This document shows, one piece after another, positions 1 to 6,319 of a stretch of DNA of 9,131 bases. The stretch covers positions 1 to 9,131 of the forward strand of contig DEWI01000017.1 of the NCBI GenBank assembly GCA_002363575.1. The letters run 5' to 3'. A model generated the notes under the pieces. The model was not told the origin of the DNA. It saw nothing but the letters and a program-made list of their open reading frames with translations, and made no database searches. The stretch is from Verrucomicrobia bacterium UBA3214 (GTDB taxonomy: Bacteria > Verrucomicrobiota > Kiritimatiellia > RFP12 > UBA1067). The translations under genes and the position numbers were made by a program. Every line of letters starts with the position of its first letter. Positions within the stretch are counted from its first letter, which is position 1.

Positions 1-123
1 CCAATTCGAGTTTTCGACATCCACCATCGTCTTGCCAGTGCGGCAGACGCGCACCGAGGCGCAGCCGCAGAAGGCCGCCAGCCCAAGCGCCGCAAGCGCA
101 CGGAGGAGCCGCGCGGCGCTCAT
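1..123 (-). CDS. Small lipoprotein, paralogue of its upstream neighbour (partial, 3' end cut by window edge)
   Basis: The first 41 codons of a gene running off the left edge are visible. The product starts MSAARLLRALAALGLAAFCGC: two arginines, a hydrophobic run and a lipobox-like end (F-C-G-C), so it is probably exported and lipid-modified at the cysteine near residue 21. The -3 position is Phe, which is not canonical, so the lipobox is somewhat weak. The following part (GKTMVDVENSNW) resembles residues 28-39 of the preceding gene (GDENILVTNYGW), suggesting duplication. The start codon overlaps the stop of that gene as ATGA (120-123), which implies translational coupling. I do not recognise a functional family. 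The call is secure as a secreted or lipoprotein gene start, with function unknown. Confidence 0.65.
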   Translation of the reverse strand, partial: MSAARLLRALAALGLAAFCGCASVRVCRTGKTMVDVENSNW

Positions 124-524
124 CTGCCCTCCTCCACGTTGTTTTTCAAGACTCCGGAGAGCTGTATCTCCCTGAACGTCAGCACGTACGGCAGCGGTAT
201 CGGCAGGTCGGTGCCGGGTATGTTGAACATGACGGAATCGTGATTGTGATACGCGAGGTCGCGAAGCGCCTTGCCGGCGCGCTCAGCGTATGCCACGACC
301 CTCCCCTGCACCTTCTCCATCGTGACGTCGTTGCGGAACATCACCGTAGGCGCGAACGCGCCTTCCGCCGCGTTTCCCGTCGCCAGCGGTATGACGTTGA
401 AGAGATACCACCCGTAGTTGGTCACCAAGATGTTCTCGTCGCCGGATTTGGACAATTCCGCCGTCTCTAGCGTGAAACACCCGGCAAACGCAAGCGTCAC
501 CGCAGCTATCAACCACTTTCCCAT
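120..524 (-). CDS. Small predicted lipoprotein of unknown function
   Basis: The product is 134 aa. Residues 1-16 (MGKWLIAAVTLAFAGC) form a short type II signal peptide with a good lipobox (F-A-G-C), so the mature protein should be lipid-anchored from Cys16. Near residues 35-50 is NYGWYLFNVIPLATGN, a hydrophobic aromatic motif whose beginning recurs in the next gene. No enzymatic motif is visible and I do not recognise the family. The frame is also open from a GTG at 593 that overlaps the preceding stop as GTGA. I prefer the ATG at 524 because it places the signal peptide at the N-terminus and because the extra 23 codons turn AT-rich just before it, through a TATAAT box. The 3' end overlaps the next gene by four bases (ATGA). 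Function unknown; probably an envelope protein acting with its paralogue. Confidence 0.75.
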   Translation of the reverse strand: MGKWLIAAVTLAFAGCFTLETAELSKSGDENILVTNYGWYLFNVIPLATGNAAEGAFAPTVMFRNDVTMEKVQGRVVAYAERAGKALRDLAYHNHDSVMFNIPGTDLPIPLPYVLTFREIQLSGVLKNNVEEGR

Positions 525-531
525 GCTTCCT

Positions 532-540
532 ATTATACCA
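532..540 (-). promoter_or_regulatory. Extended -10 promoter before the lipoprotein pair
   Basis: On the minus strand the sequence reads TGGTATAAT, an exact TGnTATAAT extended -10, inside the 65-bp gap after the phosphate transporter gene. No good -35 is seen; TTCCCA at 562-557 is a partial match with a long 19-bp spacer. The -10 ends only seven bases before the ATG at 524, so initiation at the usual distance would give a leaderless or nearly leaderless mRNA. The GGAAG just before the ATG is too close to be an ideal ribosome binding site. Confidence 0.5.
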
Positions 541-589
541 TTTTCCGCGCCCGGCGTGGGAATGCGGCGCAAGTTTTCCGCCCGCCCTG

Positions 590-2233
590 TCACTTCTTCT
601 TGCCGCCGGCGCAGATTTCCGCGATGTTCATCGAATAGGAGCGTATGCGATCGTACGCATTGAGTATGTCCAGCGTAGCGAGAACGGCGGCCGACGACGT
701 CTTCGCCGCGCCGATGCGCAGCAGCTGCTTCTGCCGCGCATTCCTCACCATTTCCTTCAAGCGCGCGGACTGCTCGCGCCGGCTCTTCAAATCCACGCGC
801 CCCTGGAGCTCCTCGCGGCCGAACGTCGCCATCTCCACGGCGGCGTCGTGGACTTCGAGGACGGTGGCGAGCGTCTCGCCCTCCAGCTCCTCGCCTTCCG
901 CGTAGATGCGCTGCAACGCGCGCTGGATCGCCGGCGCTTCGTCGGAAAGCGATTCCAGCTCGTCCGCCAGGCGCAGGAGATCGCGGGCGAGGGCCGCCGT
1001 CTGCGAAGGCAGGCGCTTGAGCATGATTTCGCCCAGGAAGGCGGTGACTTCGCTCTGGACGCTATCGAGGATTTCTTCGCGTTTGGCGACGTGGCGGAGG
1101 CTCTTTTCGTCGGCTTCGCGCACCAGCGCCTTGCGGACGTGCCGCAGCATGTCCACGACACTCGCGGCCATGAACTCCACTTCCGTGGCGGCCTGTTCGC
1201 ATGCGATCACCGGGCTTATCCTTCCGCGGGAGTTCAGCGCGGAGAGATGCGGCTTTTCATCCGCGCGCTCCGGGACGAGCCACTCGAGGAATTTCGCGAT
1301 CTGGCGCGCGAACGGGAAGACGAGCACGCCGCGTATGAGCGAGAACACCGTGTCCGTCACGGCGATAGGCGCCATGACGCGGACTTCCCAATCGGGGAAA
1401 AGCCACTTCCCGAACGGCGCGAAAAGGCAAAGCGCGAAAGGTATGCAGACGAGCGAGCCGGCGAGATTGGTGAGCGTGTGCGCGAGCGCGAGCCGCCGCG
1501 CGGCGCTGCCGCCGCCGATCGTCGCCAGCCACAGCGTCGCCGTCGTTCCGATGTTCGCGCCGAAGAGCGAGGCGATCGCCGTTTCGTAGGGGACCATGCC
1601 TTCGGAAGCCAGCGTCATGAAAATAAGTATTCCCGCCGCCGAACTCTGGATCACCGCCGTGAATGCGCACGAGACGGCCGCGACGGCGAAGACGCCGCCG
1701 ATCGTGCGCGCATCCAGCGTCGCCAGCGCGCGCATGAGCGCAGGCGAGCTCTTCACCGGCTCGACGCCGGCTTTCATGAAATGCATGCCGAGAAAGACGA
1801 GGCCGAGACCGATCAGCGCAAGCGAAATATGCCGCAGGCGCCCGCGCGGCAGAAAGAAATAGCCGGCCGCGCCGCATGCAAGCGCGCCGAGCCCCAGCAT
1901 CTCGGGACTCGGCGCAAACGCCATCAGCCATATAGTGAACGTCGTGCCGATATTCGCGCCGACGAGGACGTTGATGGACTCCACGAGCGTCATCATCCGC
2001 GATTCCACGAACCCCACCAGCATCACGGTGACGATCGACGACGACTGCATGAGAAGCGTCGCGCCCGCGCCCATCGCGACGCCCGAAAGGCTCTTGCCGG
2101 TCGCGACCGACATGAAACCGCGCAGCCCGTTCCCTCCGGCGGCCTGCAAGCCGTCGGAAAGATGGCGCATGCCGAGCAGGAACAATCCCAGCCCGCCGCC
2201 TACGCTCGCAAGCGCTATAAGCAACACATCCAT
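590..2233 (-). CDS. Na+/phosphate cotransporter family protein with PhoU-like C-terminal domain
   Basis: This 547-aa inner-membrane protein belongs to the Na/Pi-cotransporter (NptA/YjbB, PF02690) family. The two inverted transport repeats are visible: the first has LMQSSS at 61-66 and GANIGTT at 92-98, the second VIQSSA at 194-199 and GANIGTT at 225-231. The QSS motifs are the family's ion and phosphate binding loops. About eight hydrophobic segments lie between residues 1 and 320. From about 340 to 540 the protein is soluble, charged and helical, as in the PhoU-like tail of E. coli YjbB, and total length matches that full-length type. It moves phosphate with sodium; direction (uptake or, as reported for YjbB, efflux) cannot be told from sequence. 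It starts 52 bp after the SPFH gene with a weak Shine-Dalgarno (GCGAAG), so it is probably cotranscribed. No pst genes or Pho box are seen. Confidence 0.93.
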   Translation of the reverse strand: MDVLLIALASVGGGLGLFLLGMRHLSDGLQAAGGNGLRGFMSVATGKSLSGVAMGAGATLLMQSSSIVTVMLVGFVESRMMTLVESINVLVGANIGTTFTIWLMAFAPSPEMLGLGALACGAAGYFFLPRGRLRHISLALIGLGLVFLGMHFMKAGVEPVKSSPALMRALATLDARTIGGVFAVAAVSCAFTAVIQSSAAGILIFMTLASEGMVPYETAIASLFGANIGTTATLWLATIGGGSAARRLALAHTLTNLAGSLVCIPFALCLFAPFGKWLFPDWEVRVMAPIAVTDTVFSLIRGVLVFPFARQIAKFLEWLVPERADEKPHLSALNSRGRISPVIACEQAATEVEFMAASVVDMLRHVRKALVREADEKSLRHVAKREEILDSVQSEVTAFLGEIMLKRLPSQTAALARDLLRLADELESLSDEAPAIQRALQRIYAEGEELEGETLATVLEVHDAAVEMATFGREELQGRVDLKSRREQSARLKEMVRNARQKQLLRIGAAKTSSAAVLATLDILNAYDRIRSYSMNIAEICAGGKKK

Positions 2234-2267
2234 CTTCGCGAAATCTCTGCGGGATTCAGGCGGCGCG

Positions 2268-2285
2268 CGCGGCTTTCGCGCCGCG
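2268..2285 (-). other. Stem-loop directly after the SPFH stop codon
   Basis: The minus strand reads CGCGGC-GCGAAA-GCCGCG, a perfect 6-bp stem with a 6-base loop starting at the first base after the TGA of the SPFH gene. No T-tract follows, so it does not qualify as an intrinsic terminator. It could stabilise the mRNA end or tune readthrough into the transporter gene, or be chance in GC-rich DNA. Confidence 0.3.
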
Positions 2286-3521
2286 TCACTTCGCGAGGTT
2301 GCGGAGTTTCTCCAGCGTTATCGCATCCACGAGGCGCCCGAAGCCCCCGGCGGCGCCCTCGCCGCCGGCGCCGCCCATCGACACCATCGCAGGCAGCGAC
2401 ATTCCCGCCAGCCCCTTGCCGATGGATTCCCACTTCGCCGCCGCCTTCTTGTAGTCGTACTCCAGCTGCATCTGCTGCAACTCCGTGATCGCGCCGGAAA
2501 GCTCGATCTCCTTCTGCTTGGCCTGCGCGGCGGCGACTTTCTGCTCGGCCTGCAAACGGACGGTCTCGAGGCGCTCGGCTTCCGTCCGCTTGGCGATCTC
2601 CGCGACCGCGCGCTCTTTCTCCGCCTCGATTTCCGCGACTTCCTTTTCCCTCGTCACCGCGATCGCGGCGACTTCCTTCTCCTTCTGCGCCTTGACGAGC
2701 ATCTGCTCCTTTTCGAGCTTCTCGACATCGACTTTCTTCTGCGCCTCGATATTCGCAAGACGCGCCTGGCGCTCCGCTTCCGTGACGAGTTTCGCCGTCT
2801 CCGCGTCCGCCTTGCCTTTGTATTCGGCGATTTCGCGCTCGTAGTTCGCCTTCGTCTTCAGCGTCTCCGCCTCGAGCTTGATTTTCTCCGCCTCGGCAAG
2901 GCGCTTCTGCAAATCCGCTTCGCGCTGCTTGGCGAACTGCGTTTTCGTGTTTTCGTCGGGATCGGGGCGGCCATCGACGGTGAAGCTGTTTACGTCTATG
3001 CCTTGCTCCAGCAGATCCTTGTTGTGCAGGATGGCGTCGTGCATCGCTTTCACGAAGTCCGGGAACTTGTCGCCGCCGATCACCGCGGAAGGGTCGAACT
3101 GCGAGGAGACGCATTGCGCGACCGTGTTGAGAGTGGTATAGACCTTCTTCCAGATTTTCTCGTCGTCGCCTTCGACCTGCTGGTGGAGCTTGATTATCGT
3201 GTCGTCGTCGGCGGTGTCGATCCTGTAGCCGATCTGGCAGGACATGAGAGCGGTGGACTTGTTGTTGAACTGGATGTTCAGCGCGTCCTTCTCCGCGGCG
3301 TTGTTGGAGCAAATGTATATCCCCGCCTTCGGATACACCCATATCGTCGGGCAGATTTGCGCCCACCATCCCGCCTGCCTGCGCACGACGACATCGCCGC
3401 CTATCGACTGCACGATCGCGAAGTTGTGGTTGTCGAGCTTGTGCATGAACTGCGCCGCGCCGATGCAAAGCGCGACAAGCGCGCCGAGCGTGCAAACAAG
3501 ATAAAGAACTGGTTTTCTCAT
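2286..3521 (-). CDS. SPFH/band 7 domain membrane protein with long coiled coil
   Basis: The product is about 411 aa. Residues 4-25 are one N-terminal membrane segment, followed by a stomatin/prohibitin/flotillin/HflKC-type (SPFH) domain to about residue 190. An alanine/glutamate/lysine-rich coiled coil runs from about 192 to 360 (repeats such as EKEVAEIEAEKERAVAEIAK). The last 40 residues are Gly/Met-rich and then amphipathic (GRLVDAITLEKLRNLAK). Such proteins form ring-like membrane scaffolds that organise microdomains or regulate proteases; no enzymatic residues are expected. With a short N-in anchor the SPFH domain would face the periplasm, where four cysteines (near 57, 71, 95, 137) could form disulfides. 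The ATG at 3521 is chosen because AGGAG lies nine bases upstream (3535-3531) and it begins the membrane segment; the frame stays open much further upstream, through pth, but has no plausible start there. The exact subfamily is not resolved. Confidence 0.88.
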   Translation of the reverse strand: MRKPVLYLVCTLGALVALCIGAAQFMHKLDNHNFAIVQSIGGDVVVRRQAGWWAQICPTIWVYPKAGIYICSNNAAEKDALNIQFNNKSTALMSCQIGYRIDTADDDTIIKLHQQVEGDDEKIWKKVYTTLNTVAQCVSSQFDPSAVIGGDKFPDFVKAMHDAILHNKDLLEQGIDVNSFTVDGRPDPDENTKTQFAKQREADLQKRLAEAEKIKLEAETLKTKANYEREIAEYKGKADAETAKLVTEAERQARLANIEAQKKVDVEKLEKEQMLVKAQKEKEVAAIAVTREKEVAEIEAEKERAVAEIAKRTEAERLETVRLQAEQKVAAAQAKQKEIELSGAITELQQMQLEYDYKKAAAKWESIGKGLAGMSLPAMVSMGGAGGEGAAGGFGRLVDAITLEKLRNLAK

Positions 3522-3540
3522 TCCGCCATTCTCCTGTTCT

Positions 3541-3554
3541 GCCGGTGCCCCGGC
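3541..3554 (-). other. Small stem-loop upstream of the SPFH ribosome binding site
   Basis: Within the 65-bp gap between pth and the SPFH gene the minus strand reads GCCGG-GGCA-CCGGC, a perfect 5-bp stem with a 4-base loop, ending five bases before the AGGAG of the SPFH gene. It has no T-tract, so it is not a terminator. A role in translation of the downstream gene is possible but unproven, and chance is likely in this composition. Confidence 0.2.
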
Positions 3555-3586
3555 GTGAAAAACCTCGAAACGCGAACGCCGCCGCC

Positions 3587-4156
3587 TCACCCGAAAAGCG
3601 CGGCGTTCCATTTGTTCATCGCGCGGTCGGCGCCGTCTGCGATAATGGAAGAAACCATTTCCGGCGCCTTGCCGACGACGGCGTCGATCGTCTTGCGCGC
3701 GGCCGGGTCGAACTTGCCAAGCACGAAGCCGATTACGTCCGCCTTGTCTTTGCCGACGCCGATTTTCAGGCGCGCGAAATCCTGCGTGCCGAGGCGCTCG
3801 ATTATGCTGCGCACGCCGTTGTGGCCGCCGCACGATCCGTTCTTGCGTATGCGCACCCTGCCGAGAGGCAGGTCGATATCGTCGTGGACGACGACGAGAT
3901 CCGCGGCCGTCGCGTTGCTGTATTTGACGAGCGGCGCCACGCTCTCCCCGGAGAGATTCATGAACGTGAGCGGCTTGACGAGCAGCACCGCCGCGCCGCC
4001 GAGAGTGCCGCGCGCGAGCATGCACTTGAACGCGCGCTTCTCCTCCCAGGAGGCGCCGATCTCCATGGCGATCGCCTCCACCGCCTCGAAGCCGACCGAG
4101 TGCGGAGTGTTGGCGTATTGCACGCCGGGATTGCCCAGCCCCGCGACGATCTTCAT
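3587..4156 (-). CDS. pth: Peptidyl-tRNA hydrolase
   Basis: At 189 aa this is a normal-length bacterial Pth, which hydrolyses peptidyl-tRNA released from stalled ribosomes in the cytoplasm and recycles tRNA. Key features in order: GLGNPG at 6-11 (Asn9), the catalytic His19, FMNLSG at 65-70 (Asn67), HDDIDLP at 91-97 (Asp92) and GGHNG at 110-114 (Asn113). These correspond to Asn10, His20, Asn68, Asp93 and Asn114 of the E. coli enzyme. The usual TRHN around the catalytic His reads TPHS here, with Arg and Asn replaced. The gene starts three bases after the prs stop, with two TAG codons in a row before the ATG, so the pair is surely cotranscribed. prs-pth adjacency is common in bacteria, often with the ribosomal L25 gene between; L25 is absent here. 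Confidence 0.96.
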   Translation of the reverse strand: MKIVAGLGNPGVQYANTPHSVGFEAVEAIAMEIGASWEEKRAFKCMLARGTLGGAAVLLVKPLTFMNLSGESVAPLVKYSNATAADLVVVHDDIDLPLGRVRIRKNGSCGGHNGVRSIIERLGTQDFARLKIGVGKDKADVIGFVLGKFDPAARKTIDAVVGKAPEMVSSIIADGADRAMNKWNAALFG

Positions 4157-4159
4157 CTA

Positions 4160-5128
4160 CTACTCGTGGTTGAAGAGGTCGTTTACGCTCTCGTCGGAAT
4201 GTATCCGCTTGATGGCCTCGCCGATCAGCGGCGCCACGGAGAGGCAAGTGAGCTTGAACGGCAGCTTGCTGGGGTCGAAACCCGCGCGCAAAGGTATGGA
4301 ATCGGTGACGACCAGCTCGTCGAGCTGCGTCTCGTGCATAAGCCTCTCCGCGCCTTTGTCGGTCAGCGGGAAGTGGGAGACGAACGCATGCACGGACTTC
4401 GCGCCATTGTCGCGGCAGAGCTTGGCCGCCGCGGAAAGCGTCCCGCCGGTCGCCGTCATGTCGTCGATCATGATGACGTTGCAGTCCTTCACGTCGCCGA
4501 CGATGGAAAACGCATCGACCGTCGCATCGCCCGTACGCTGCTTGGCGACGATCGCCAGCCCTGTGGCGAGCTTGCGGCTGTACGCATACGCGGTCTTGGC
4601 GCCGCCGGTATCCGGGGCGACGACGATCGGGCGCGCGAAATGCTGGTCGCGGATGTATTTGAGAATCACCGGCTCGGCGTGCAGATGGTCGAGCGGGATG
4701 TCGAAGAAGCCCTGGATCTGGTTGGCGTGCAAATCCATCGTGAGCACGCGGCTTGCGCCTGCGCACTCGAGGAGGTTGGCGACGAGGCGCGCGGTGATCG
4801 GCACGCGCGGCTGGTCCTTGCGGTCCTGGCGCGCATAGCCGTAGTACGGCAGGACGGCCGTGATGCGCGCCGCGCTGCCGCGCCGCAACGCGTCCATGAT
4901 GATGAACAGCTCCATGTACGCATCGTTGGGGCGCGGGTTCCCGGACTGTATGACGAAGACGTCGCGGCCGCGCACGGTCTCGTCGATCTGGCAGAACGTC
5001 TCGCCGTCCGGGAAGTGGCGGATGTCTATCTTGTTGAGCGGCCTGCCAAGATACGCCGCCACCTTCTCCGCCAGAGGGGGATTGGCCGTCCCCGAAAAAA
5101 TCATGAAATCGCCTTTTACCTCGCTCAT
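4160..5128 (-). CDS. prs: Ribose-phosphate pyrophosphokinase (PRPP synthetase)
   Basis: The 322-aa cytoplasmic enzyme makes PRPP from ribose 5-phosphate and ATP, feeding purine, pyrimidine, NAD, histidine and tryptophan synthesis. Class I features are present: FPDGE at 39-43, YGYARQDRK at 96-104, MDLHANQIQGFFD at 131-143, the ribose-5-phosphate/PRPP loop IDDMTATGGT at 221-230 and VVTDSIP near 273-279. Lys196 and Arg198 match the catalytic-loop Lys and Arg of the B. subtilis enzyme. Two spots differ from the usual consensus: SPDxGGVxRA is APDTGGAKTA (171-180) and DDMIDTGGT is DDMTATGGT. Start choice is firm: GAGGAG sits five bases before the ATG at 5128 and an extended -10 lies just upstream. 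It heads the prs-pth unit. Confidence 0.97.
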   Translation of the reverse strand: MSEVKGDFMIFSGTANPPLAEKVAAYLGRPLNKIDIRHFPDGETFCQIDETVRGRDVFVIQSGNPRPNDAYMELFIIMDALRRGSAARITAVLPYYGYARQDRKDQPRVPITARLVANLLECAGASRVLTMDLHANQIQGFFDIPLDHLHAEPVILKYIRDQHFARPIVVAPDTGGAKTAYAYSRKLATGLAIVAKQRTGDATVDAFSIVGDVKDCNVIMIDDMTATGGTLSAAAKLCRDNGAKSVHAFVSHFPLTDKGAERLMHETQLDELVVTDSIPLRAGFDPSKLPFKLTCLSVAPLIGEAIKRIHSDESVNDLFNHE

Positions 5129-5154
5129 CGTCGCTCCTCTTCGCTTTGGGGCAT

Positions 5155-5163
5155 ATTATATCA
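5155..5163 (-). promoter_or_regulatory. Extended -10 promoter of prs, overlapping the upstream stop codon
   Basis: The minus strand reads TGATATAAT, an exact TGnTATAAT extended -10. Its TGA (5163-5161) is also the stop codon of the glycosyltransferase-GtrA gene. Initiation about seven to eight bases downstream (near 5148-5147) would leave a leader of roughly 20 nt carrying GAGGAG before the prs ATG. No recognisable -35 is present at the normal spacing, which is acceptable for extended -10 promoters. Confidence 0.65.
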
Positions 5164-6261
5164 TATTTCGGCGCCGCTTTGGGCGTCGCGGGCGGTCGCG
5201 CCGAATATCCAGCGTTTCTGGACGCCGTAGGAGACGAAGAAAAGCGCCGTCTCCACGACGATCTTTATGCACGTCACCGCCAGGCCGCGCGCGTCGAAAA
5301 GGCGCGAAAGCGCCGCCGTGCACACATAGCCGCCCAGCATTATCGCGCCGGCGAGCAGCCAGTATTTCGCGAACGACGCGACGCGCGACGCGTCCGAACG
5401 GAATACGACAACGCGGTTGAACAGGTAGTTCGCGCTCGCGGAAAGCGCGCGCGCCGCCACCATCGCGACAAGCACGCAAGTCGCGCGCTTGCACTGCGTT
5501 GCGTTCGTCGCCGCGACGAACACGAGAGTGAACACGGCGTTGTCGATGAGGAAGCACGCGACGGACGAGATGCAGAATTTCAGCAGCGCCCCGTAGATTC
5601 TGATGGAGTCGCGCAGCGGATTGAAATGCGACGATGCGTTTTCCTCGATGTACACCGTCTCTATCGGGATCTGGAGAGGCGGCGCGGCATGGCGCCTGGC
5701 GTCCGCCAGCATGCGCATCTCGTATTCGTAGCGCTCGCCTGGGAGCGCCAGCATCTCCTGCAGCAGGCCCGCGGGAATCCCGCGAAGCCCCGTCTGCGTA
5801 TCGCCGATGCGCAGGCGCGTGGCGAGAAAGAAAAACTGCCGCGTCCACCAGTTTCCGAAACGCGAGCGCAACGGCACCTTCCCCGTGAAAGACCTGACGC
5901 CGAGAGTCAGCCCGCCGGGATGCCCGAGCGACGCGACGGCAACGCGCGCGATGTCGCCGGGCCGGTGCTGGCCGTCCGCATCCGCCGTCACCACCGAGCG
6001 GCAGTCCGCGCAGTTTTCGAGAATCCATTTGAAGCCCGTCTTCAGGGCCGCGCCCTTGCCGCGGTTCCGCGCGTGCGCGACGACGGGGATGCCGCGCTCG
6101 CGCGCCGCCTCGAAAACCTCGCGCCCCTTCTCCGAGCCGTCGTCCACGACGACGACGCGCACGCCGAGCTTCCCAAGCTCGTCCAGCAGCGCCGTCAGCT
6201 TGCCGTCGGGATTGTACGCCGGGACGAGAACAACTGTGCCTTTCAGCGCTTCGGTCTTCAT
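5161..6261 (-). CDS. Family 2 glycosyltransferase fused to GtrA-like membrane domain
   Basis: The product is 366 aa. Residues 1 to about 230 are a GT-A fold family 2 glycosyltransferase of the DPM1/GtrB type: VPAYNPD at 13-19, VVVDDGS near 37-43, RNRGKGAALKTGF near 70-82, the DxD-containing TADADGQH near 95-102 and DTQTGLRG further on. Residues from about 235 to 355 form four hydrophobic helices of the GtrA family, often linked to flipping or handling polyprenyl-phosphate sugars. A likely job is transferring a sugar to undecaprenyl phosphate at the cytoplasmic face and moving it across for envelope glycosylation; the sugar is unknown. The frame is open from ATGs at 6336 and 6318, but AAAGGAG with ideal spacing before 6261, plus homology beginning there, decides the start. 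It lies 58 bp after the aminomutase gene, probably cotranscribed. Confidence 0.9.
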   Translation of the reverse strand: MKTEALKGTVVLVPAYNPDGKLTALLDELGKLGVRVVVVDDGSEKGREVFEAARERGIPVVAHARNRGKGAALKTGFKWILENCADCRSVVTADADGQHRPGDIARVAVASLGHPGGLTLGVRSFTGKVPLRSRFGNWWTRQFFFLATRLRIGDTQTGLRGIPAGLLQEMLALPGERYEYEMRMLADARRHAAPPLQIPIETVYIEENASSHFNPLRDSIRIYGALLKFCISSVACFLIDNAVFTLVFVAATNATQCKRATCVLVAMVAARALSASANYLFNRVVVFRSDASRVASFAKYWLLAGAIMLGGYVCTAALSRLFDARGLAVTCIKIVVETALFFVSYGVQKRWIFGATARDAQSGAEI

Positions 6262-6269
6262 TCGGTCGG

Positions 6270-6276
6270 CTCCTTT
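6270..6276 (-). promoter_or_regulatory. Shine-Dalgarno fixing the glycosyltransferase start
   Basis: AAAGGAG lies eight bases before the ATG at 6261. The upstream in-frame ATGs at 6318 and 6336 have weaker sites, and the latter overlaps the end of the aminomutase gene. Confidence 0.75.
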
Positions 6277-6319
6277 ATCGTGCGCATCGCCGCCCGCGGG
6301 CGTTGCGACATGTTTCATT

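Noticed and set aside
525..593. GTG start at 593 for the lipoprotein, overlapping the transporter stop as GTGA
   Set aside because: It would put 23 extra residues before the signal peptide, has no Shine-Dalgarno, and runs through a consensus TATAAT with AT-rich codons.
848..2488. 546-codon open frame on the + strand opposite the phosphate transporter
   Set aside because: Antisense shadow; Arg/His/Glu-rich product without domains, while the minus-strand product has clear family motifs.
2286..3521. SPFH protein as part of an antiphage or other defence island
   Set aside because: No nuclease, NTPase, toxin or mobile-element gene is nearby; the neighbours are housekeeping and transport genes.
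3551..3581. Possible terminator after pth (CGGCGT...ACGCCG with a GTTTTTC in the loop)
   Set aside because: The T-run is inside a 19-base loop instead of after the stem, so it is not an intrinsic terminator.
3522..4766. Upstream extension of the SPFH frame, giving a possible 826-aa protein
   Set aside because: The extension overlaps pth and prs in another frame and is Arg-rich low-complexity sequence. The ATG at 3521 has a Shine-Dalgarno and starts the membrane segment.
1935..4838. 967-codon open frame on the + strand opposite the transporter, SPFH, pth and prs genes
   Set aside because: It lies antisense to four recognisable genes. Its product is rich in Arg/Leu/Asp repeats typical of complementary GC-rich codons, and no domain is recognisable.
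3545..5230. 561-codon open frame on the + strand opposite pth and prs
   Set aside because: Antisense to two well-conserved housekeeping genes; composition explained by GC-rich codons read backwards.
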